Made by a program: the position numbers and the translations under genes. Below are positions 1-5,060 of a stretch of DNA of 5,060 nt, one piece after another. The DNA lies in the NCBI GenBank assembly GCA_039197885.1, contig JBCCTY010000294.1, positions 1 to 5,060 on the forward strand, given 5' to 3'. Under the pieces are notes generated by a model, which was not told the DNA's origin, did not search any database, and saw nothing but the letters and a program-made list of their open reading frames with translations. Each line of letters starts with the position of its first letter. Positions within the stretch are counted from its first letter, which is position 1. This DNA is from JBCBSZ01 sp039197885 (GTDB taxonomy: Bacteria; Actinomycetota; Acidimicrobiia; Acidimicrobiales; Poriferisodalaceae).

Positions 1-612
1 AAGCTGGAACAGCACGTCGATCGCTATCAGGAGCTCGTCGAGCGGGTGGCCCGACGCCATCCGCCACCGCGGGCCGGCGCCGACCTCGAGGAGCGGGCGG
101 ACGAGGCCGGCGCAGCGCTGGTCGGTCGACGTCGTGACGGCGAGCCGCTCGCCACCGCCCCGGAGGACGAGCCGTCCCGCTTCGCCTTCGGCGACGATCC
201 GGAAGGAGACCTCTGCCCGATGGGCGCACACGTCCGGCGATCCAACCCCCGCGACGCGCTGGGGTTCGGCGGTCGTCCATCGCACCGACGACGCATCCTC
301 CGACGGGGCATGACCTACGACGAGGGAGGACGACAGCGTGGGTTGCTCTTCGTCGCGGTCAACGCCCGCATCGGTGAGCAGTTCGAGTTCATCCAGCGAG
401 CCTGGCTCAACGACGGCAACGCCTTCCGTCTCGGCGACACCCCCGATGTGATCGCCGGCTCGTGGTCCGGCCCGAGGCGACTCGTCGTGCCCGGACGGCC
501 GCCCACGATCCACCGCATCGACCGGCCACTGGTCACGACCCGGGGTGCCCTCTATGCCTTCGCTCCCTCGATGGCTGCGCTCGGTCAGCTCGCCTGCGAT
601 CAGCGCCCCTGA
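1..612 (+). CDS. DyP-type heme peroxidase, C-terminal part (5' end outside window)
   Basis: Dye-decolourising peroxidase: a heme enzyme that uses H2O2 to oxidise dyes, phenolics and other bulky substrates. The frame is open from base 1 to TGA at 610-612, so 203 C-terminal residues are visible and the GTG at 46 is internal. In visible numbering, the opening residues KLEQHVDRYQ match the family's stretch before the heme-binding half. Then come LVGRRRDGEPL, CPMGAHVRRSNPRD (72-85), ILRRGMTY (99-106), a GLLFVAVNARIGEQFEFIQ block followed by WLN (114-137), and VTTRGALYAFAPS (178-190). In the family, the His of the GAHxRR motif (here His77) is the proximal heme ligand and the Arg of the RRG motif is near the distal pocket; both are present. 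The N-terminal GxxDG motif and any Tat signal lie outside the window. The gene ends 13 bases inside the convergent neighbour. Family confident; subclass (large actinobacterial/fungal-like type) and substrate are inferred. Confidence 0.92.
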   Translation, partial: KLEQHVDRYQELVERVARRHPPPRAGADLEERADEAGAALVGRRRDGEPLATAPEDEPSRFAFGDDPEGDLCPMGAHVRRSNPRDALGFGGRPSHRRRILRRGMTYDEGGRQRGLLFVAVNARIGEQFEFIQRAWLNDGNAFRLGDTPDVIAGSWSGPRRLVVPGRPPTIHRIDRPLVTTRGALYAFAPSMAALGQLACDQRP

Positions 613-1898
613 CGGAGCCCGCCTCCCTCCTCCAGTCGGGCCATCGCCCACCGGTGGGTCTGCGCCGCCGCCTCGATCTGAGGGACCGTGGCATCGGGGT
701 AGTCATAGAAGCGTCCGTAGCGACGGGTCAGCCCGCCGGCCAGCATGTCCTCGACGACGTCGTGATCGACCCGTCCTCCACGGGAGGCGCCGCGCCGGGA
801 GCACAGCTCGAAGGTCCCCATGATCCAGCGGTCGTCGGGCTGGTCGGGGAACCGCTCGACGAGGTCGCCGATCCACCTCCTGCGGAAGTGACGGCGGTTC
901 CGGTCGAACGGGGCGAAGCGGCCGTCGTAGTCGACGGCGAACATCAGCCACTCGTTCCGGAGCCGCACCGTCTTGTCTCGTCCGGCCGGCTGCTCGCGCC
1001 CGATGATCGCGAACCGGGCGAAGTGCACGCCGCAGACCTCACCGAAGGGACTCTCCTCCGGGGAGAACCGCAGGAGGTGCCCGCGCAACTCCTCCGACCG
1101 ACCCCTGGCCACCGGCAGGAGCGAGACGAAACCGAACACGGCGTCCTCGCCGGTGGGCAGCGCACCCCCGAGGACGTCGATGGCCTCGACGGGATCGGAC
1201 CCCTCGGCGTGCAGGTCACCGAGACAGACCCGCAACCGGTGGAGCAGCTCGGCCTGCGAGCCCTGCGTGCCGGGCTCGACATCGCGGAAGGCCTGTACCT
1301 CGCGGGCCACCCGCAACGCCATCCGCACGTCGTTCGCGCTGAGGTCCGGATAGCGGCAGTAGTAGTGCTGGGAGCAGATCAGGCGATCGTTGGTCCAGTT
1401 GATGGTGTCGTAGCGGCTGCCGCGGTCGGGGTGACCGGGGTAGGCACCCGAGGGCCGCCAGATCCGGGCGACGTCGGTCGGGATCGAGTCGAGGAAGGCC
1501 CGGAAGTAGGCGGGCCATCCCTGGTTGAAGTTCGACACGAACAGCATCCACCGGCGGTGCGGCCACTCCCATCGGTGCGGGAGCAGCCCGGCAGTCGGGA
1601 AGGCCGAGAGCACGTTGGGGCTGCCGAGCCGCACCCACCGGGCCGTGTAGAGGAAGTTGAGGCGCTTGAGCCTGGTGGGTTGCGCCGTCCGGCCCAGCAC
1701 CCGCTCGAGCACCCACTCCGTCCGCCGTGCGAGGACGAAGATGGCCCACTGCAGACCGGCGCGCCACCACGGCGCGTGGGAGAGGATGTTGACGGCCTCG
1801 GCCCGGCCGTGACGGGTCGTCCGCAACGGCTCCGGAGCATCGACGGCCTGGCCACTGAGCGGCAGCGGGTCACGGTTCCCAACGGCATCGGCACTCAC
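600..1898 (-). CDS. Conserved protein of unknown function with a duplicated domain (HFARF / YPD motifs)
   Basis: Unassigned function; 432 residues, GTG start at 1898-1896, TGA at 602-600. The start is supported by GGGAGG six bases upstream. Residues 1-40 are low-complexity linker; 44-68 form a partly hydrophobic, amphipathic segment. Two related units follow. Unit 1 (about 106-196) has MLFVSNFNQGW (118-128), ARIW (144-147) and CRYPDL (181-186). Unit 2 (about 290-412) has HFARF (292-296), WLMFAVDYDG (317-326) and YDYPDA (398-403). From memory, a family of uncharacterised bacterial proteins has the same order: an HFARW strand, an LLF-SN(Y/F)DG-W strand and turn, then a YPD motif, often near heme peroxidases. 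This looks like a divergent member. The unit resembles a ferredoxin-like alpha+beta fold, but that is inference. No catalytic motif is recognised. It is divergent from the catalase-like gene and convergent with the DyP gene. Codon third positions are G/C-rich on this strand, which supports it over the long antisense frame. Confidence 0.88.
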   Translation of the reverse strand: MSADAVGNRDPLPLSGQAVDAPEPLRTTRHGRAEAVNILSHAPWWRAGLQWAIFVLARRTEWVLERVLGRTAQPTRLKRLNFLYTARWVRLGSPNVLSAFPTAGLLPHRWEWPHRRWMLFVSNFNQGWPAYFRAFLDSIPTDVARIWRPSGAYPGHPDRGSRYDTINWTNDRLICSQHYYCRYPDLSANDVRMALRVAREVQAFRDVEPGTQGSQAELLHRLRVCLGDLHAEGSDPVEAIDVLGGALPTGEDAVFGFVSLLPVARGRSEELRGHLLRFSPEESPFGEVCGVHFARFAIIGREQPAGRDKTVRLRNEWLMFAVDYDGRFAPFDRNRRHFRRRWIGDLVERFPDQPDDRWIMGTFELCSRRGASRGGRVDHDVVEDMLAGGLTRRYGRFYDYPDATVPQIEAAAQTHRWAMARLEEGGGLRQGR

Positions 1899-1904
1899 GG
1901 CTCG

Positions 1905-1910
1905 CCTCCC
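1905..1910 (-). promoter_or_regulatory. Ribosome-binding site of the duplicated-domain protein
   Basis: Read on the minus strand this is GGGAGG, followed by six bases and then GTG at 1898-1896. The spacing is ideal and fixes that GTG as the start. Confidence 0.75.
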
Positions 1911-2000
1911 ACCTGGGCGACCGACGCATGGACAGCCCCCCGACAGCGGACGAAGCTACTCAATCAGCGCGGCTCTCGACCACGGAAGCAGCTCGGTCGC

Positions 2001-2007
2001 GAGGAGG
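2001..2007 (+). promoter_or_regulatory. Ribosome-binding site that decides the start of the catalase-like gene
   Basis: GAGGAGG is a near-perfect Shine-Dalgarno sequence. It abuts a TTG at 2008 with no spacer, which would not allow initiation there. It lies six bases upstream of the in-frame GTG at 2014, so that GTG is the better start. Confidence 0.8.
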
Positions 2008-2013
2008 TTGGAC

Positions 2014-3411
2014 GTGCCGACGACGGTGGTGCTCACGGGTGCGGTGCTGAGCGGGTTCGTGATCGCTCGCGCACTGATCCGCCTGAAGGGCTACGTGCGG
2101 ATCGCCGCTGCCGTCACCGCTCCCCTGGTGGTCGTCTACGTCGTGGAGTCCATCCGTCCCGGCTCGTGGCCATGGCGTCTCGCGTTCGCGTTCGGGACGA
2201 CGGCGACGGTCGTCGTCGCCGTGCTCAGGACGAGGCACCCACAGGTCGCCGACCCGGCAGCCGAGGACCGGAGCCCGATCGGCTTCACCGCCGACGGCGC
2301 CGATGACCTCGTCGACCGGATCGACCGCCGGAACCGCTCACCGCTCGGCGAGGCGGACGCCTCCACCCGGCCGGGCGGGGCTCGGGCCGGGTTCCGTGCG
2401 GCCCATCCCCACGGAGACCTGGTCACCGCGCGCTTCCGGCCATCCCATCGGCCGACGAGGCTCACGACCGCAGCGGTCCTCGATCGGGATCGCACCCCCG
2501 GCTGGTGCGACGCGATCGTCCGCTTCTCGAACAGCGCCGGGCTCGTCGTGCCCGGCGAGCCCTCGGCGGGGCGACGTGACCGAGAACCCGGCGCTCGGGG
2601 CCTGGCCGTCAGCATCGACGACCCGCGGGGTCGCTTCGACCTGGTGTGCATCGACATCGATCGCTTCATCGCCCGCGATCTGAACGGCTTCCGAGCGGTC
2701 GTGCGCGTGGGCACCTGGATGCAGCACCGGTGGTTCCCGGTGCGCTGGTGGGGCCTCCTCGGGCTGCTGGCCTTGGCCATCACGGGACGAACGAACCTCC
2801 GAGCGGCGAGCCCGAGCGGCCGGCCTCCTTCGTCGTTCTTGGACCGGACCTACCACGCACTCCACAGCTACCGCTTCGTCGACGCCGACGATCGCGAGCT
2901 GCCCGTCCGGCTCAGCTGGGTGCCCGACCGGCCGCCGCGACCGTTCGGCTACCACGTCCGCCTGTTCCTCGACGGCATCCGCCGGTTGCTCGTCGGTGTC
3001 GTGAAGCTCCTCGTTCGGACGGCGATCGGCCCGCGGACGGCCCGCTGGCCCTGGATCGGCCTGAGCGCACCGAGCCGTGCGCTCCGAGACGATCTGCGGG
3101 CCGAGCTGGAGCCGGCGACCAACCGACGATTCAAGCTGGTCGCGCAGTTGGGTGACGACGTGCCCGCGAACCGTGTCGACGACCTCCTCCATCGCTTCCC
3201 CCGTTCGGCGAGGACCGTCGAGCTGGGCGTGCTCGAGCTGATCGGGGTGCGGGATCGGTCGGGTCCGGACCTGGTTCGCTTCGAACCGAGTCGACTCCCG
3301 GAGGGCATCGACCCGCCGCGCGACGAGCTCTTCACCGCCCGGCTGGCCACCTACCCGACCTCCTTCCAGCGACGCCGAGCGACGAACCGCACCCGGTGTC
3401 CCGTCGCATGA
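2014..3411 (+). CDS. Membrane-anchored catalase-like heme protein
   Basis: 465 residues from GTG 2014. Three hydrophobic segments open the protein (about 4-22, 29-47, 53-71), so it is probably held in the membrane. A catalase-fold domain fills the rest. AHPHG gives the distal-His motif (His131 in HxxG). VRFSNSAG (169-176) and ARGLAVSI (194-201) match the catalase core. DLVCIDIDRFIARD (209-222) aligns with the catalase stretch DLVGNNTPxFFIRD, but the Asn pair is Ile-Asp here. Near the end, LPEGIDPPRDELFTARLATYP aligns with the PGIxxSPDxxLxxRxFxYxDT motif, giving a probable heme-ligand Tyr447 with Arg443. The protein stops 18 residues later, without the usual catalase C-terminal extension. It resembles catalase-like proteins such as the rhizobial y4iL group. 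Losing the distal Asn argues against ordinary H2O2 dismutation and for a peroxidase or hydroperoxide-metabolising role; that is inferred. It overlaps the next gene by four bases. Confidence 0.88.
   Translation: MPTTVVLTGAVLSGFVIARALIRLKGYVRIAAAVTAPLVVVYVVESIRPGSWPWRLAFAFGTTATVVVAVLRTRHPQVADPAAEDRSPIGFTADGADDLVDRIDRRNRSPLGEADASTRPGGARAGFRAAHPHGDLVTARFRPSHRPTRLTTAAVLDRDRTPGWCDAIVRFSNSAGLVVPGEPSAGRRDREPGARGLAVSIDDPRGRFDLVCIDIDRFIARDLNGFRAVVRVGTWMQHRWFPVRWWGLLGLLALAITGRTNLRAASPSGRPPSSFLDRTYHALHSYRFVDADDRELPVRLSWVPDRPPRPFGYHVRLFLDGIRRLLVGVVKLLVRTAIGPRTARWPWIGLSAPSRALRDDLRAELEPATNRRFKLVAQLGDDVPANRVDDLLHRFPRSARTVELGVLELIGVRDRSGPDLVRFEPSRLPEGIDPPRDELFTARLATYPTSFQRRRATNRTRCPVA
3408..3411 (+). other. 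ATGA stop/start overlap (translational coupling)
   Basis: The TGA of the catalase-like gene (3409-3411) shares bases with the ATG of the cyclase-ATPase gene (3408-3410). No strong Shine-Dalgarno precedes the ATG, so ribosomes finishing the first gene probably re-initiate here. The two proteins are therefore expected to come from one mRNA. Confidence 0.8.
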
Positions 3412-5060
3412 GCCGCCGCATCGAGGCCGTGCTGCTGTGGGACATCATCGACTCGACCGCGATGTGGGCCGAGTTGGGCCAGTCGGTGCTGGAGCGGGAC
3501 GTCATCAGACCGATGCGATCGCTGGTCCAGGAGGTGACCGACCGGCACGGAGGTTCGACCTTCGCCGAGCGGGTGCAGGGCGACGGTGGCTGCGCCCGGT
3601 TCGCGAGCGCGGGCGCTGCCATGAGCGCAGCGGTCGACATCCAACGGCGATGCCGGCGCGTCTCGGCCCGCCCACTGTCCACGGCGCGACTCCGCATCGT
3701 GATCGCGGCGAGCGACATGCTCGACGACGAGTACGGCGCTCCCGTCGGTTTCGCGCTGGTCGTCTGTGCCAGGCTCGAAGCGCTCGCCAAGGGACGGGAC
3801 ACGAACGACCCCGTCATCCTCTGCTCCGATGTCGTGCGCTCGCTGGCCCACGGGTGGGACCGGACGAAGACCCGCCACCTCGGCCAGTTCCACCTCAAGG
3901 GCCTGGGCGAGCCGACCGACGTCTACGAGATCGACTGGGAGGTGTCGCCGCTCGCCGAGGCACTGGGCGTCCCGGTCGAGCTGCAACACGTGGAGGCCGA
4001 TTTCGTCGGGCGTCGTGCCGAGCTCGAGGAGCTCTCGGCGGCGTGGCGACGGCTTCCGCGGACCGGCGCCGAGCTCGTCGTCATCGAGGGTGGTGCCGGC
4101 CTCGGCAAGACGCGACTCTGCGCACAGGTGGCCGCAACGGTCCGCGCCGACGGTGGCGCCGTGGTGTTCGGCCACTGCGACGAGGTGATCCGATCCCCGT
4201 ACGAGCCGTTCGTCCAGATCCTTCGCAGCTACCTGTCGACGCCCTCCGACGCCGGACCCGACATCTCCGACCTCGAGTCCGCCCTCAGCCCGCTGCTCCC
4301 AGAGCTGGCCGACCGCCTCCCGACCGCCGATTCCCGCCCGGCATCGGATCCGCCGACCGAGCGTCATCGACTCTTCGAAGCGCTCACCGAGGCAGTGCGT
4401 CGACTCGCCGCTGACACGCCGACGCTGCTCGTGCTCGACGATCTCACGTGGGCGACGCCCGAGACGCTCGACTTCCTCGTTCACCTCCACCAACACGTAC
4501 GAGACGCACCGCTGCTCGTCCTCGCGACACACCGACCCGATCGGAGCGCGTTGGCCGAACGGTCCGCGAGGAGCCCGCTGGCCGACTCGGTGATCCTGCT
4601 CGAGCCGCTGCCCGATGCCGACGTGCAAGAGCTCGCGGTCCGCCTGGTCCGTCGATCAGGGGGCGAGGAACGCGACCGCCTGACGGCCGTCGTCCGTGCT
4701 GCTCGCGGCAACCCCCTCTACGTGACGGAGCTCCTCAGAGCCCGGCCCGAGCTCGCCGACGACGCCACGTCGGGTTCCCGGGCGACGACCTTCGAGGAGT
4801 CGTTCCGCCGTCGCATCCGCTCCATGAGCGAGGCGGCGAGGACGACGCTCACCGTCGCGGCGACGGCCGGTTCGAGCATCGAACGGCGCGTGCTCGAGCG
4901 GGTGTCCGATCTCACCGAGCGCGAGCTGGTGGACGGGTTGATCGAGGCCGAGGAGGCGGGCGTGCTCCGGCTCCGCGACGGCGACCGGCTGGAGTTCACG
5001 CACGCGCTCCTCCGCGACGCGGCCGACGAGGAGCTCAGCTCCTCGGACGTCGCCCGAGCC
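3408..5060 (+). CDS. Nucleotide-cyclase-like domain fused to an AAA/STAND-type ATPase (3' end outside window)
   Basis: Large signalling protein; 551 residues are visible and the frame is open to the window edge. ATG 3408 overlaps the previous stop (ATGA), and the cyclase domain begins at residue 5, so the start fits. Residues 5-177 form a class III adenylate/guanylate cyclase-like domain: VLLWDIIDST (metal-site Asp12), VQGDGG (metal-site Asp59), ARLEALA (121-127), then the closing HLKGLGEPTDVYEI (162-175). Residues 198-214 (DFVGRRAELEEL) open the ATPase. Its Walker A is GGAGLGKT (228-235) and Walker B LLVLDD followed by LTWA (340-349). LVLATHRPDR (370-379), RGNPLYVTELL (433-443) and FTHALLRDAADEEL (530-543) are typical of the AAA_16-type regulators that carry this fusion in actinobacteria. 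A TPR-like or other C-terminal part is expected beyond the window. The cyclase active site looks degenerate: Arg55 replaces the substrate Lys and Val118 the transition-state Asn. So it may sense rather than make cyclic nucleotides (inference). Confidence 0.92.
   Translation, partial: MSRRIEAVLLWDIIDSTAMWAELGQSVLERDVIRPMRSLVQEVTDRHGGSTFAERVQGDGGCARFASAGAAMSAAVDIQRRCRRVSARPLSTARLRIVIAASDMLDDEYGAPVGFALVVCARLEALAKGRDTNDPVILCSDVVRSLAHGWDRTKTRHLGQFHLKGLGEPTDVYEIDWEVSPLAEALGVPVELQHVEADFVGRRAELEELSAAWRRLPRTGAELVVIEGGAGLGKTRLCAQVAATVRADGGAVVFGHCDEVIRSPYEPFVQILRSYLSTPSDAGPDISDLESALSPLLPELADRLPTADSRPASDPPTERHRLFEALTEAVRRLAADTPTLLVLDDLTWATPETLDFLVHLHQHVRDAPLLVLATHRPDRSALAERSARSPLADSVILLEPLPDADVQELAVRLVRRSGGEERDRLTAVVRAARGNPLYVTELLRARPELADDATSGSRATTFEESFRRRIRSMSEAARTTLTVAATAGSSIERRVLERVSDLTERELVDGLIEAEEAGVLRLRDGDRLEFTHALLRDAADEELSSSDVARA

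Larger units (their letters stand above)
1899..2013. promoter_or_regulatory. Divergent intergenic region, presumed to hold two promoters
   Basis: These 115 bases separate the outward-facing starts of the duplicated-domain protein (minus) and the catalase-like protein (plus), so promoters for both are expected here. I see no convincing -35/-10 pair on either strand. The least GC-rich stretch is about 1951-1966 (around CTACTCAATC). A hexamer GACAGC occurs twice, at 1931-1936 and 1942-1947, 11 bases apart, which is about one helical turn. A short inverted repeat CCCA-CC-TGGG overlaps the minus-strand leader at 1908-1917. Shared control of the two genes is plausible but not shown. Confidence 0.45.

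Noticed and set aside
1929..1964. Possible promoter TGGACA ... TACTCAAT on the plus strand
   Set aside because: The gap between the two boxes is about 22 bases, too long for a standard -35/-10 pair, and the -10 match is poor.
1976..1999. TCGACC / GGTCG inverted repeat just before the plus-strand ribosome-binding site, as a possible leader hairpin or riboswitch
   Set aside because: Only five base pairs with a loop of more than a dozen bases; not distinguishable from chance in this composition.
2197..2221. GAC/GTC-rich inverted repeat
   Set aside because: It lies within coding sequence for a Thr/Val-rich membrane segment and is explained by codon use (GTC, ACG, GAC) in GC-rich DNA.
462..2306. 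Plus-strand open frame of 614 residues running through the DyP end, the minus-strand gene and the intergenic region
   Set aside because: It is antisense to a gene with strong motifs and a good ribosome-binding site. Its product is low-complexity, rich in Pro, Gly, Arg, Val and Glu, and shows no family motif. It also overlaps the DyP end and the catalase-like start.
2338..3192. Minus-strand frame opposite the catalase-like gene
   Set aside because: No motif; the plus strand carries a catalase core, membrane segments and a strong ribosome-binding site.
3437..4414. Plus-strand open frame of 325 residues inside the cyclase-ATPase gene in another frame
   Set aside because: Arg/Pro/Gly-rich shadow frame. 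The true frame (from 3408) carries all the motifs and stays open to the window edge.
3351..4628. Minus-strand open frame of 425 residues opposite the cyclase-ATPase gene
   Set aside because: It mirrors a GC-rich real gene with cyclase and Walker motifs on the plus strand. Its own product has no recognisable domain and a skewed, Arg/Gly/Glu-rich composition.

Overview
The window reads as high-GC bacterial chromosome. Third codon positions are strongly G/C, two of the three visible starts are GTG, and genes are packed tightly. The architecture of the last gene, a nucleotide-cyclase domain fused to a large ATPase, is frequent in Actinomycetota. An actinobacterium, perhaps of the Acidimicrobiia or a similar lineage, is my inference; no marker gene settles it.

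Layout: (1) 1-612, plus strand, is the C-terminal part of a DyP-type heme peroxidase whose start lies left of the window. (2) 600-1898, minus strand, is a 432-residue protein of unknown function built from two copies of one domain; it converges on the peroxidase gene and overlaps its end by 13 bases. (3) 1899-2013 is a short divergent intergenic region holding both ribosome-binding sites and presumably both promoters. (4) 2014-3411, plus strand, is a membrane-anchored catalase-like heme protein. (5) 3408-5060, plus strand, starts inside the stop codon of the catalase-like gene (ATGA overlap) and runs off the right edge. It is a class III nucleotide-cyclase-like domain followed by an AAA/STAND-type ATPase.

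How the genes may work together: two unrelated heme-peroxidase folds (DyP and catalase) lie either side of the unknown duplicated-domain protein, which shares a short divergent control region with the catalase-like gene. This suggests a peroxide- or lipid-peroxide-related redox module, with the catalase-like protein at the membrane and a translationally coupled regulator. The individual family calls rest on motifs read in the sequence; the idea of one module is inference from position only. No tRNA, rRNA, CRISPR array, insertion sequence or clear terminator was seen.
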